From Nocardioides astragali (GTDB lineage: Bacteria; Actinomycetota; Actinomycetes; Propionibacteriales; Nocardioidaceae), in the NCBI RefSeq assembly GCF_024436375.1, contig NZ_JAFMZM010000001.1:62001-126000 (forward strand): a stretch of 64,000 nt of DNA. Reading direction: 5' to 3'. Position numbers and translations under genes: made by a program. Of this stretch, positions 8,604 to 17,300 are shown one piece after another (position 1 is the first letter of the stretch; each line of letters starts with the position of its first letter). A model generated the notes under the pieces. It was not told the origin of the DNA and did not search any database. It was given only the letters and a program-made list of their open reading frames with translations.

Positions 8604-11494
8604 GGAAGCAGCCCGTGCCTGCGGGCCGTCGCGGCAGCCTCGGTGCGGTTCGCGGCTCCGAGCTTGGCGATGATGTGGGAGACGTGGACGCTAGCGGTCT
8701 TGGGTGACATGAACAACGTGTCCGCGATCTCGGCGTTGGTGCGGCCCTCCGCGAGCAGCGCCAGCACTTCGGCCTCACGGCCGGTGAGGACGTCGGACGT
8801 ACGCCGCTCGCGAGAGGCCAGCGCCCAGCGCTCGGCCAGCGCGTCGGCCCTCTTCAGCATGGGCAGGGCGTCGAGGCGGGTCGCGATCTCCCGGCCGGTC
8901 GACAGGTGGCGCCGAGCCGACTCGCGGTCGCCGTGGAGGGCGTGCGCCTCCGCCAGCGACAGGTGGGTGACAGCCGCGTCGGGGACGTGGCCGATCCGCT
9001 CCCAACCCGCCAGCGCGGCCTCCAGGTTCGCCCGCGCGTCCCGGCCGTGGAACCGGTCGAGCTGGGCGGCCAGGTCGAGCGGCCACACCTCTCCGAGCGC
9101 GCCGTGGCGGTGGAAGTCCCCGGCAACCACGTCGATCGTGTCGAGGTGCGCGCGGGCGTCGTCCCAGTCGTCCAGCACGCCGGCCCCCACTGCCGCGTCG
9201 GCCTCCATCCGGGCAGCATCGACCACCATGAGCCACACGTAGTCATCCAGCCTGCGCAGCTCCCGGTCGGTCCAGACGCCGCGATAGGTCTCCCGGGCGC
9301 CTGCCGGGTCACCCTCGCCGGCCGCTGCCACCACGTGCCGCACCAAGACCTGGGCTGCGCCGCCGGGGATGTCCCCGCCGATGTGCGCACGCCACTTCTC
9401 CGCGTCGACCGCGCCCCGCTGCCGGATGTCCAGGAGGTCGAGCCGGACGTTGCTGCTCCGCAGGTCGTCCTCCCACCACGGCGCCGACTCCTCCAGCAGC
9501 GCGCGGGCCCCCGTCCAGTCCCCGGTGCAGGTCAGGCTGAAGGTGTGGTTCTCGACCAGGTGCTCCCACACCCCGAGGCTGAGCTGCGGGTGCTTCAACC
9601 GGGCCAGCGCCTGCGCGCCCACCTGCTGGGCGCTCCGATGCTCGCCGCACACGGCGCGGCACCACACCAGATTGCCGTCGAGGAGCAGCACGTAGTTGTC
9701 GGACCTGTCGGGCAGGCAGGCCAGCTCGTGCTCGAGGAAGTCCGCAGCAGCTGCCGGGCTTTCGAACTGTCGCGAGTGGGACTTGGCCTCGATCACACGC
9801 GCCCGGGCCCGCAGCCCCCCGTCGGTCGTGGCGAGCTCGCCGGTGATCACCGTGCCGAGCTCCAGAGCCTGTTGCGCGCGAGGGTCGTCGCGCCGCAGGC
9901 GCGTTGCGCACAGCAGCACGTGCACCGTGAACAGGTCGCGTGGACCTGAGAACCAGTCGTAGAGGTCGAAGACGTGGGCGGCCTGATCGCGGAACCGCCG
10001 GTCGAACTCACCCTTCGCCTCGCCCCAGAGCGCTCGGAAGAGCTGCACCGCCGCGCGTTCGTGCTCCGCGAGCAGGTGGAGCGGGACCGCGTCGAGCAGC
10101 GCATAGCCGTCGGCGAGTGCGCCGGGGCCGGCGACGGCGACCGCATCGGCCACCACCCGTCGCAGCGTCCACCCGGTCAGGGACTCAGGATCGTCGATGC
10201 GGGACCACCCCTCGAGCACCCGGCAGAACAGCTGGGCCTGTTGGGTGACGGATGCGATGCGTTCCGCCGCCGGCTGGGCCGCAAGAGCCGCCTCGACCGA
10301 CCGGCGTACGTCACGTGCGTGGTGCCAGTGCTCTGCGATGGCGAGCGCGGCCGGGTCCGACGCGAGGAGGCCCGGGCTGGCCTCCAGCACCTCCGCCCAC
10401 CGGCGGTGCCAGGACCTCCGCGCGCCGGGGCCGAGCTCCCTGTCCGCCGCCTCGCGGAGCAAGGCGTGGCGGAACGCGACCGCGTCCGCCGTGTTGTCGG
10501 TGACGAGGATGCCCGACCTGACCGCTTCGGCGAGCGCGACGTCGAGCTCGTCGGAGGTGGCGTCGACCACCTGCTCGAGGAGTCCGATGCGGAGGTGCCC
10601 CTCGCCCACGGCAGCCGCTTCGACGAGGCGGCGCGCCTCGGGGAAGAGCCGCGCGAGGCGACCGGCAGCGACGTTCGAGGCAGTCGCGACCTCGGGTCTG
10701 CCTCGCGCCGCAGCCAGCTCCTCCACCACGAAGGGCACGCCGTCACTCAGCTGCTCGATCCTTGTCGCGACGGCTGGCGAGAGGCCCGACCCCACCAGCT
10801 CGAGCAGCTGGGCCCGGACCTCCTCGGGGGTGAGTCGGGTGAGCGGCACGACCGTCGTCCTCGGCAGCCGCGCCAGCCCGGCGACGTACGACGTCAGCGC
10901 CACCTCGTCCGCGGCGGTCCGTTCCGGGTCGTCCGTGCGCACGGTCGCCACGACGAGCAGCCGTCCTCGCAGCGTGCGCACCGCGAGGTTGACCAGGTCG
11001 CGGGTGGCCGAGTCGGCCCAGTGGAGGTCCTCGACCACCCAGACGACCAGCTGCTCGGCACACAGGCGCTGCAGGAGGTCGACGAACGCCGAGAGGACCT
11101 GAACGCGCTCGACGTGGCCCGACGGCACCGAGCCGGGCAGCAGCGGCGCGAGCGCCGTCCGCTCGGCTGCTGTCAGGGCGTCGGCCCCGCGGCGGTGGAG
11201 GAGGTCACGCAAGGTGTCGGCGAGGACACCGAACGGGATCTCGCCGGTCGACATGTCGGCCCCATGGCCGGTGACGACCAGCGTGTCGTCCATGCCGGTC
11301 AGCGCCTCGCGGACGAGCCTGCTCTTGCCGATCCCTGCCTCGCCGGTGACCAGCAGGCAGCGGGGCTCCTCGGCCCGGGCGCTCACGATCGCGTCGCGGA
11401 GGATCGCGACGTCATCGTCCCTGCCGATGAGCCGTGCGGGTGCCACGACAGGATCGTGGCACGCCGCGGCTGCGGGCGCGACGGGCTCGAGCAC
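8600..11494 (-). CDS. LAL-type LuxR regulator with AAA/STAND ATPase domain
   Basis: A 964-residue regulator of the LAL (large ATP-binding LuxR) type. The N-terminal STAND ATPase has a Walker A motif (TGEAGIGKSRL, about residues 50-60) and a Walker B-like WVVEDLHWADS near residue 160. The middle is a long helical, TPR-like region. The C-terminal GerE helix-turn-helix (LTGREAEVLALLAEGRTNAE...SPKTASVHV) binds DNA. Relatives control secondary metabolism or sugar uptake; the target here is unknown. The start is uncertain: the GTG at 11494 lies 7 nt after the stop of the small gene at 11502, suggesting coupling, and a later in-frame GTG is possible. Its 3' end overlaps acyP by 4 nt. Confidence 0.9.
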   Translation of the reverse strand: MLEPVAPAAAACHDPVVAPARLIGRDDDVAILRDAIVSARAEEPRCLLVTGEAGIGKSRLVREALTGMDDTLVVTGHGADMSTGEIPFGVLADTLRDLLHRRGADALTAAERTALAPLLPGSVPSGHVERVQVLSAFVDLLQRLCAEQLVVWVVEDLHWADSATRDLVNLAVRTLRGRLLVVATVRTDDPERTAADEVALTSYVAGLARLPRTTVVPLTRLTPEEVRAQLLELVGSGLSPAVATRIEQLSDGVPFVVEELAAARGRPEVATASNVAAGRLARLFPEARRLVEAAAVGEGHLRIGLLEQVVDATSDELDVALAEAVRSGILVTDNTADAVAFRHALLREAADRELGPGARRSWHRRWAEVLEASPGLLASDPAALAIAEHWHHARDVRRSVEAALAAQPAAERIASVTQQAQLFCRVLEGWSRIDDPESLTGWTLRRVVADAVAVAGPGALADGYALLDAVPLHLLAEHERAAVQLFRALWGEAKGEFDRRFRDQAAHVFDLYDWFSGPRDLFTVHVLLCATRLRRDDPRAQQALELGTVITGELATTDGGLRARARVIEAKSHSRQFESPAAAADFLEHELACLPDRSDNYVLLLDGNLVWCRAVCGEHRSAQQVGAQALARLKHPQLSLGVWEHLVENHTFSLTCTGDWTGARALLEESAPWWEDDLRSSNVRLDLLDIRQRGAVDAEKWRAHIGGDIPGGAAQVLVRHVVAAAGEGDPAGARETYRGVWTDRELRRLDDYVWLMVVDAARMEADAAVGAGVLDDWDDARAHLDTIDVVAGDFHRHGALGEVWPLDLAAQLDRFHGRDARANLEAALAGWERIGHVPDAAVTHLSLAEAHALHGDRESARRHLSTGREIATRLDALPMLKRADALAERWALASRERRTSDVLTGREAEVLALLAEGRTNAEIADTLFMSPKTASVHVSHIIAKLGAANRTEAAATARRHGLLP

Positions 11495-11501
11495 GCCCTC
11501 G

Positions 11502-11699
11502 TCACTGTCCGGGAACGGCGACGCCGAACCAGCGGCGCTGGCGGGGGATCCGGATGGGGCGGGTCGCGGGCGACTGCTGCTGGGCCTCGGCGGGAGGTGT
11601 GCTGCGGAACGCGCGCGCGAGGCGGCGTTGCTCGGCAGCCGCGATGGCTTCTCGGTGGTTGCTGCCGGCGATCTTCTCGATGGAGTAGCTGGTGTACAT
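11502..11699 (-). CDS. Small basic protein upstream of the LAL regulator
   Basis: 65-residue protein of unknown function beginning MYTSYSIEKIAGSNHREAIA. It has an amphipathic, Ala/Arg-rich helix (residues about 9-31), then a Pro/Gln/Arg-rich tail ending in VAVPGQ. The ATG at 11699 is preceded by GAGGAG at an ideal spacing, which is the main evidence that it is real. It ends 7 nt before the LAL regulator start, so the two are probably co-transcribed and coupled. I do not recognise a domain. Secretion and membrane features are absent. Confidence 0.7.
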   Translation of the reverse strand: MYTSYSIEKIAGSNHREAIAAAEQRRLARAFRSTPPAEAQQQSPATRPIRIPRQRRWFGVAVPGQ

Positions 11700-11701
11700 G
11701 G

Positions 11702-11755
11702 TGGGCTCCTCGGTGGGTGGTGCGGACATCTCCGAGGTTGGTGCTGAGGAGCCCA
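11702..11755 (-). promoter_or_regulatory. Inverted repeat that can mask the ribosome binding site of the small gene
   Basis: TGGGCTCCTC (11702-11711) and GAGGAGCCCA (11746-11755) are exact reverse complements. On the minus-strand transcript, the upstream copy can pair with the GAGGAGCCCA that forms the Shine-Dalgarno region of the ATG at 11699. The loop is 34 nt. This is a plausible translational switch, unproven. Confidence 0.5.
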
Positions 11756-11882
11756 GTGGCGGATCGGGAGAACGCCTTATCTTCGGTCGACCGGGTGTCT
11801 TAGCCGGCACCAGCCAGACGTGGCCGGGATCTCGTCGCCCTCGGCTTCGCCTGCCGTGCCGTCACGCCCGACACTGGGCCCC

Positions 11883-12431
11883 ATGACCGCCCCCGTCACC
11901 GTGTCCGTGACCCGCCACGTCGACCCGTCCCGCACCAGCGAGATGCTCGCCTGGGTGCAGGCCGGCACGTCGCTGGCGGAGAAGTTCGACGGCTTCCTGG
12001 GCTCCGGGTGGGTCCGGCCCAGCGAGGACTCGCCCGACTGGCACATGCTCTACCGCTTCGCGGACACCGACTCCCTCGCGACGTGGGAGGCGTCCCCGCA
12101 GCGCGAGTGGTGGCTCGAAGCCGCGCAGGGCGATGTCGAGGAGAAGCGCCGCGAGCGGCGTACGGGCATCGAGGGCTGGTTCGACGAGCCGGCCTCGGTG
12201 GAGTCGCTGAGCGCTGCCCCGGTGCCGCCGCCGCGGTGGAAGCAGATGCTCGTGATCTTCATGGTCTTCCTGCCGCTGAGCCTGCTCGCCAACTTCGTGG
12301 CCTCGCGCACGATCTCCGGCTGGCCGCTCGTGCCGCGCGTGGTGCTGGTGACGTCGGTGATGACGCCGCTGATGACGTACGTCTTCCTGCCGTGGACGAC
12401 GCGGCGCATGGCGTGGTGGCTCCACCGGTGA
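11883..12431 (+). CDS. ABM-domain membrane protein
   Basis: 182-residue protein. Residues about 1-95 form an antibiotic biosynthesis monooxygenase (ABM) ferredoxin-like domain (VSVTRHVDPSRTSEMLAWVQ, then LYRFADTDSLATWEASPQRE). The C-terminal part carries two predicted transmembrane helices (LVIFMVFLPLSLLANFVA and LVPRVVLVTSVMTPLMTYVF) ending in a basic tail. This ABM-plus-two-helix layout is known in actinobacterial hypothetical proteins. The ATG at 11883 begins at the first beta strand. It lies just before purC on the same strand but purC has its own promoter. Function unknown. Confidence 0.85.
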   Translation: MTAPVTVSVTRHVDPSRTSEMLAWVQAGTSLAEKFDGFLGSGWVRPSEDSPDWHMLYRFADTDSLATWEASPQREWWLEAAQGDVEEKRRERRTGIEGWFDEPASVESLSAAPVPPPRWKQMLVIFMVFLPLSLLANFVASRTISGWPLVPRVVLVTSVMTPLMTYVFLPWTTRRMAWWLHR

Positions 12432-12438
12432 GCACGAC

Positions 12439-12444
12439 TAGGCT
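12439..12444 (+). promoter_or_regulatory. Leaderless -10 element of purC
   Basis: TAGGCT followed by 6 nt and the GTG start of purC. Confidence 0.55.
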
Positions 12445-12450
12445 CCTCGC

Positions 12451-13347
12451 GTGGCCGACCTGAACATCCCCGCAGCCCCAGCGATCGAGGGCACCACCCA
12501 CCTCCACTCCGGCAAGGTGCGCGACCTCTACCGCATCGACACCGGTGAGCACGAGGGCCGGTTGCTGATGGTCGCCAGCGACCGCATCTCGGCCTACGAC
12601 TTCGTCCTGGACTCACCGATCCCGGACAAGGGCGAGATCCTGACGCGGATGTCGCTGTGGTGGTTCGAGCAGCTCTCCGGCCTCGTCGACAACCACGTGG
12701 TGTCCACCGACGTGCCGGCGACCGTGGCCGGCCGGGCGGTGGTCTGCGAGCGCCTCGAGATGTTCCCGGTCGAGTGCGTCGCCCGCGGCTACCTCACCGG
12801 CTCGGGCCTGAGGGAGTACGTCGCCACCGGCGAGGTCTGCGGCATCCCGCTGCCGGCCGGACTGCAGGACGGGAGCCGGCTGCCCGAGCCGATCTTCACC
12901 CCGGCGACCAAGGCCGACCTCGGCGACCACGACGAGAACGTCGACTACGAGGCCGTGGTCGAAGCGGTCGGCGACGACGCGGCCGCGGAGCTGCGGATGC
13001 TCACCATGGAGGTCTACGGCAAGGCTCACGCCCTGGCCCACGAGCGCGGCATCATCCTCGCCGACACCAAGCTGGAGTTCGGCAGGCGGCCCGACGGCAC
13101 GAGCGTCCTCGGCGACGAGGTGCTCACGCCCGACTCCTCGCGCTTCTGGCCGGCGGACCAGTGGCAGCCGGGCCGCGCGCAGCCGTCGTACGACAAGGAC
13201 GTCATTCGCAACTGGCTGACCTCGGCCGAGTCCGGCTGGGACCGTACGTCGGGCGAGGCGCCGCCGTCGCTGCCCGCGGCCATCATCGAGCGCACCCGTG
13301 CCCGCTACGTCGAGGCCTACGAGCGGCTCACGGGGGAGGCGTTCTGA
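12451..13347 (+). CDS. purC: Phosphoribosylaminoimidazole-succinocarboxamide synthase (SAICAR synthetase)
   Basis: Step 7 of purine synthesis: CAIR + aspartate + ATP to SAICAR. The 298-residue protein shows [12 protein letters not shown], the ATP-binding [45 protein letters not shown], and [10 protein letters not shown]. The GTG at 12451 is preceded by a leaderless -10 hexamer, so it probably starts its own transcript. Its stop overlaps the putative CTG start of the SRPBCC protein. Confidence 0.98.
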   Translation: MADLNIPAAPAIEGTTHLHSGKVRDLYRIDTGEHEGRLLMVASDRISAYDFVLDSPIPDKGEILTRMSLWWFEQLSGLVDNHVVSTDVPATVAGRAVVCERLEMFPVECVARGYLTGSGLREYVATGEVCGIPLPAGLQDGSRLPEPIFTPATKADLGDHDENVDYEAVVEAVGDDAAAELRMLTMEVYGKAHALAHERGIILADTKLEFGRRPDGTSVLGDEVLTPDSSRFWPADQWQPGRAQPSYDKDVIRNWLTSAESGWDRTSGEAPPSLPAAIIERTRARYVEAYERLTGEAF

Positions 13348-13778
13348 GCTCGCGCCGGATCTCTGCGACCGTCGAGCTGCCGGTCTCGGCAGAGGTCGCC
13401 TTCCGCTACCTCTGCGATCCCCGCAACCGGCCCGAGTGGCAGTCCTCCCTCCGCTCGGTCGACGTCCCAGCCGACGAGGAGCCGCACCTGGGACAGACGT
13501 GGCGCGAGACCACCACGGTCGGCCTTCGGCCCCATCTGGCGACGACCGAGCTCACGCCGTTCAGGCTGTGGGCGGAGCAGGGGCGCTGGCGCGGGGTCAG
13601 CGCGACGCTCGCCCTCCACTTCACCGATGTCGTCGGTGGGTGCCGGGTGCGTGCCGAGGGAGAGGTCAGTGGTCGTGGGCCCTGGGCCGCGGCGGCCGTG
13701 TCCGCGAGGCTGTTGGCGTCGCAGGCCGTCGCCGCGGACCTGCGCCGGGCCGGCCGCATCCTGGCGGGAGACGGGTGA
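13344..13778 (+). CDS. SRPBCC (START-like) family protein
   Basis: About 144 residues with the SRPBCC helix-grip pattern: [20 protein letters not shown] at the N-terminus, [15 protein letters not shown], and a C-terminal helix [17 protein letters not shown]. Such proteins bind hydrophobic ligands. No ATG, GTG or TTG lies between the purC end and the domain start in this frame. A CTG at 13344 overlaps the purC stop (CTGA) and is preceded by GGGGGAGG at 5 nt, so I use it as the start. Expression is probably coupled to purC. Confidence 0.75.
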   Translation: MSSRRISATVELPVSAEVAFRYLCDPRNRPEWQSSLRSVDVPADEEPHLGQTWRETTTVGLRPHLATTELTPFRLWAEQGRWRGVSATLALHFTDVVGGCRVRAEGEVSGRGPWAAAAVSARLLASQAVAADLRRAGRILAGDG

Positions 13779-13798
13779 CCCGGGCCCCGACCGCTGAG

Positions 13799-13804
13799 TA
13801 GGTT
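13799..13804 (+). promoter_or_regulatory. Leaderless -10 element of the acyl-CoA ligase gene
   Basis: TAGGTT followed by 6 nt and the ATG at 13811. Confidence 0.55.
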
Positions 13805-13810
13805 GGCGGC

Positions 13811-15376
13811 ATGCCGAACCTCTCCTCGCTCCTCGAAGGCTCCGCCGATGCCTATCCGGACCGTACGGCGGTCGTGCTCGGCGAGAGCAGGCTGACCTAC
13901 ACGCAGGTCAACGCCGCGGCCAACCAGGTGGCCAACCTGCTGGTCTCGCGTGGGATCGAGCCGGGGGACAAGGTGGCGCTCAGCTGCCCCAACCTGCCCT
14001 ACTTCCCGATCGTCTACTACGGCATCCTCAAGGCTGGCGCGACCGTCGTCCCCCTCAACGTCCTGCTCAAGGCGCGCGAGGTGGCCTACCACCTCGACGA
14101 CTCGGACGCGAAGGCGTACTTCTGCTTCCAGGGGACTGCCGACCTGCCGATCGGTGCCGAGGGCCACGCGGGCTTCGAGCAGACCGAGGGGTGCGAGCAC
14201 TTCTTCGTGATCACGGCCGACCCGGGCGCGAGGCCGCCGATCGAGGGCGCGCAGACGCTCGGCCAGGCGCTGATCGGCCACGCGCCGATCTTCGAGACGC
14301 GCGAGGTCGACGGCGACGACACCGCGGTCATCCTCTACACCTCGGGCACCACCGGACAGCCCAAGGGTGCCGAGCTGATGCACCGCAACATGGTCTCCAA
14401 CGCGCTGGTGAGTAACGCGCTGTTCGGGGTGGACGCCGACAACCCCGACACGCTCCTGTGCGTGCTGCCGCTGTTCCACTCCTTCGGGCAGACCGTGATC
14501 ATGAACGCCGGCTTCGCCTTCGGTGGCACCGTCGTGCTGCTGCCGCGGTTCGAGGCCGAGGCGGCGCTGGCGCTGATGGACAAGGAGGGCGTGACCTTCT
14601 TCGCCGGCGTGCCGACGATGTACTGGGGGCTGCTCGGCGCGCTCGACGGGTCCGGCGTCGACGTGGACAAGCTCGCCGGGCGGATGCGGGTCGCCGTGGC
14701 GGGCGGGTCGGCGCTGCCGGTCGAGGTGCACAAGGAGTTCGAGCGCCGATTCGGCGTGACGATCCTCGAGGGCTACGGCCTCTCCGAGACCTCCCCGGTG
14801 GCGAGCTTCTCGGTGTGGGGCGAGCCGGCGCGCGTGGGGTCCATCGGCAAGCCGATCCCAGGGGTGGAGATGAAGCTGATCAACCCCGAGCCCGGCGTCC
14901 GCGAGGACCTCGAGGAGGGCGAGGACGTCATCGGCGAGATCGCGATCAAGGGACCCAACATCATGAAGGGCTACTACGGGCGGCCCGACGCCACGGCAGA
15001 GGCCATCGTCGACGGGTGGTTCCGCTCCGGCGACCTCGGCCGCAAGGACGGCGACGGCTGGTACTACATCGTCGACCGGTCCAAGGACATGATCATCCGC
15101 GGCGGCTACAACGTCTATCCGCGCGAGATCGAGGAGGTCCTGCTGACCCATCCCGACGTCTCCCTCGCGGCGGTCATCGGCGTACCCCACGAGAGCCACG
15201 GCGAGGAGGTCAAGGCCGTGGTCATCCGCAAGGACGGCGCCACGGTCACCGAGGACGAGCTGGTCGCGTGGGGCAAGGAGCAGATGGCGGGGCACAAGTA
15301 TCCGCGCATCGTCGAGTTCGTCGACGCGCTGCCGATGACCGCGACCGGGAAGATCCTCAAGCGGGAGCTGAGCTGA
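13811..15376 (+). CDS. Long-chain fatty acid-CoA ligase (FadD-like)
   Basis: 521-residue ANL-superfamily adenylating enzyme that activates a carboxylic acid to acyl-AMP and then acyl-CoA. Motifs: YTSGTTGQPKGAELMHRN (P-loop, about residues 176-193), EGYGLSETSP (about 318), and the C-terminal DRSKDMIIRGGYNVYPREIE hinge and lysine region MTATGKILKREL. The protein is full length. Substrate cannot be deduced; a medium or long fatty acid is most likely. The stop overlaps the ATG of the next gene by one base. Confidence 0.93.
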   Translation: MPNLSSLLEGSADAYPDRTAVVLGESRLTYTQVNAAANQVANLLVSRGIEPGDKVALSCPNLPYFPIVYYGILKAGATVVPLNVLLKAREVAYHLDDSDAKAYFCFQGTADLPIGAEGHAGFEQTEGCEHFFVITADPGARPPIEGAQTLGQALIGHAPIFETREVDGDDTAVILYTSGTTGQPKGAELMHRNMVSNALVSNALFGVDADNPDTLLCVLPLFHSFGQTVIMNAGFAFGGTVVLLPRFEAEAALALMDKEGVTFFAGVPTMYWGLLGALDGSGVDVDKLAGRMRVAVAGGSALPVEVHKEFERRFGVTILEGYGLSETSPVASFSVWGEPARVGSIGKPIPGVEMKLINPEPGVREDLEEGEDVIGEIAIKGPNIMKGYYGRPDATAEAIVDGWFRSGDLGRKDGDGWYYIVDRSKDMIIRGGYNVYPREIEEVLLTHPDVSLAAVIGVPHESHGEEVKAVVIRKDGATVTEDELVAWGKEQMAGHKYPRIVEFVDALPMTATGKILKRELS

Positions 15377-15564
15377 TGCGGCCGCTGTTCGTCGCTCTCG
15401 GCGCGGTCATGGTGCTGATGGGCGCGGTCTGGACGGCCCAGGGGTTGGGCTACCTCACGGGCAGCGCGATGACCGGCGAGAGCACGTGGGCGATCCTCGG
15501 TCCGCTGGTGGCCGGTCTCGGCGTCGCGCTGATCGTGGTGGCTGCCCGCCGGCGCCAGCGGTGA
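15376..15564 (+). CDS. Small two-helix membrane protein
   Basis: 62-residue protein with two predicted transmembrane helices (LFVALGAVMVLMGAVWTAQG and TWAILGPLVAGLGVALIVVA) and a basic C-terminus (ARRRQR). Its ATG overlaps the acyl-CoA ligase stop (TGATG), indicating translational coupling. Similar small membrane proteins follow acyl-CoA ligase genes in actinobacteria; function is unknown. Confidence 0.75.
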   Translation: MRPLFVALGAVMVLMGAVWTAQGLGYLTGSAMTGESTWAILGPLVAGLGVALIVVAARRRQR

Positions 15565-15566
15565 CG

Positions 15567-15735
15567 TGACGCGTGTGCACACGCGGCAGGTGCCGAGCTG
15601 ACGCTTGTGCACCTGCGGCACGTGTCGGGCTGACGCTTGTGCACGCGCGGGGAGTGCCGAGCTGGCGCATGTGCACGCGCGCAAGGTGCACAAGCATCAA
15701 GTCGGCGGGTCTGTCACGCACACAAGCGTCACGTC
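15567..15735. repeat. Cluster of 18-bp dispersed repeats between convergent genes
   Basis: The region holds four direct copies (TGACGCGTGTGCAC at 15567-15580; GAGCTGACGCTTGTGCAC at 15595-15612; a close copy at 15628-15644; a variant at 15659-15676) and two inverted copies (15686-15702 and 15721-15735). The same unit occurs at 44234-44332. Both clusters sit between the 3' ends of convergent genes, so they may form bidirectional terminators. The last copy enters the end of the DUF72 gene. Confidence 0.85.
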
Positions 15736-16568
15736 GGCGGGTCTGACGTCGGCGTGATGCCCAGCCGATCCTGCAGGGCGATCGCGTCGAAGGGGGCGTG
15801 CACCCGGGCGTCGTTGTCGAAGTAGACGAGGACGTCGAGCCCGTCCGCGTCCCACCCCCTGACCTTCTCGGCCCACCGGTCCAGGGCCTCGTCGCTGTAG
15901 CCGCTGGCGTAGAGCTCCTCGTCGCCGTGCAGCCGCACGTAGACGAGGTCGCTGGTCACCTCGTCGAACATGGGCCACGTGCCGGCGGAGTCGGCGACCA
16001 CCATGCCGATGTCGTGCGCCCGCAGCAGCTCGCAGAACTCCGCCGTGCGGAACGACTTGTGGCGGACCTCGAGCACGTGACGGATCGGCAGGTCGGCGGG
16101 CGAGGTCGTGTCGGGCCCTTCCTTGAGCTTGGTCTCGTCGTGGTGCGCGTCGGCGTACAGCGCGGCGTCAGACGTACGACGTGGCAGCAGGTCGAAGAAC
16201 GCTGCCAGCCGGTCGGGGTGGAAGCCGAGGTTGGGCGGCAGCTGCCAGAGGACCGGTCCGAGCCGGTGACCCAGCGACAGCACACCGGAGGCGAGGAAGG
16301 TCCCCAGCGGCGCCTCGACGTCCACCAGCTTCTTCATGTGGGTGAGGTAGCGGGGGCCCTTCACGGCGAAGAGGAAGTCGTCGGGCACCTGCTCGGCCCA
16401 CGACCGCCAGCTCGAGGGACGTTGCAACGAGTAGAACGATCCGTTGACCTCGACCGACGTCAGACATCGGGACGCATGCTCCAGCTCACGACGCTGGGGC
16501 AGCCCGCTCGGGTAGAAGACGCCGCGCCACCGGGGGTAGCGCCAGCCGGAGATGCCGACCCGGATCAT
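15729..16568 (-). CDS. DUF72 family protein (YecE-like)
   Basis: 279-residue TIM-barrel DUF72 protein starting MIRVGISGWRYPRWRGVFYP. Conserved segments include SVEVNGSFYSLQRPSSWRSW, FLFAVKGPRYLTHMKKL, LWQLPPNLGFHPDRLAAFF, and FLRLHG-type VYVRLHGDEELYASGYSD. The biochemical role of DUF72 is not established. The start ATG lies close to the stop of the divergently expressed operon regulator (6 nt from the GntR gene end), so the two minus-strand genes may be co-transcribed. Confidence 0.93.
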   Translation of the reverse strand: MIRVGISGWRYPRWRGVFYPSGLPQRRELEHASRCLTSVEVNGSFYSLQRPSSWRSWAEQVPDDFLFAVKGPRYLTHMKKLVDVEAPLGTFLASGVLSLGHRLGPVLWQLPPNLGFHPDRLAAFFDLLPRRTSDAALYADAHHDETKLKEGPDTTSPADLPIRHVLEVRHKSFRTAEFCELLRAHDIGMVVADSAGTWPMFDEVTSDLVYVRLHGDEELYASGYSDEALDRWAEKVRGWDADGLDVLVYFDNDARVHAPFDAIALQDRLGITPTSDPPT

Positions 16569-16574
16569 CGGCGA

Positions 16575-17273
16575 TCACGAGCCGGCGTAGGCGGAAGTGA
16601 GCTGCGCCTCGGCGTCGTCGAGATAGATCGCGAGCGAGCGTTCGGCTGACTCGAAGTCACCGTCCTCCAGGAGCTGGAGGATGCGACGGTTGTCAGCCAG
16701 GTAGGGCTCGTGGAACGTCTCCGGCGCGGCCATCACGTGGAAGACCAACCGCAGCTCGGCGAGCACGTGGCGCATGGCCTGCTCGATGCGCGGGCTCCCC
16801 GCGAGCGCGGCCAAGCCCTGGTGGAAGTGCATGTTGGCCGACCCGACATCGACCCACCGCCTCTCTCGGGCCGCGGCCTCGCCCTCCTCGACGGCTCTGC
16901 GTACGGCCTCGAGCCCCCTCGGCGCCGTCCCCGACTCGCGCACCTGGCGGATGGCCCCGCACTCCAGGACCCGGCGGAACCGGTAGAGGTCACGTACGTC
17001 GTCGACGCTGAGCCGACGTACGAAGACGCCCCGGTTGAACTCGTGGATCAGGAGCCCTTCGTGGGTCAGCAGCCGGAACGCCTCGCGCAAGGTGTTGCGG
17101 GAGACCCCGAGGGCCGTGCCGAGGTCCTCCTCCGAGAGTCGGGTCCCGGGCAGCAGCCGGCCCTCGGTGATGTGGGCCCGGAGCACGTCGGCGACCCGCC
17201 CGGCCGTGCTGGCCCGGCCCAGGGCGGCGCGCTCCGCGCCGAGCGCCTGCACCCAGTCGCTCGTCGTCGGCAT
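16575..17273 (-). CDS. GntR family regulator with FCD domain
   Basis: 232-residue repressor-type protein. The N-terminal winged helix (GRLLPGTRLSEEDLGTALGVSRNTLREAFRLLTHEGLL) is followed by an all-helical FCD ligand domain, with the metal-binding type residues spread over ADNRRILQLLEDGDFESAERSL. It is divergent from the 5-oxoprolinase operon, and the intergenic region holds a 17-bp palindrome overlapping the operon promoter. By position it is the likely local regulator of that operon, responding perhaps to 5-oxoproline or a related acid. Confidence 0.93.
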   Translation of the reverse strand: MPTTSDWVQALGAERAALGRASTAGRVADVLRAHITEGRLLPGTRLSEEDLGTALGVSRNTLREAFRLLTHEGLLIHEFNRGVFVRRLSVDDVRDLYRFRRVLECGAIRQVRESGTAPRGLEAVRRAVEEGEAAARERRWVDVGSANMHFHQGLAALAGSPRIEQAMRHVLAELRLVFHVMAAPETFHEPYLADNRRILQLLEDGDFESAERSLAIYLDDAEAQLTSAYAGS

Positions 17274-17300
17274 GCTCTCGAGTCTAGAGGGGTCAGGGTA

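Noticed and set aside
15567..15735. CRISPR array
   Set aside because: Copies are inverted as well as direct, spacing is irregular, spacers are very short, and there are no cas genes.
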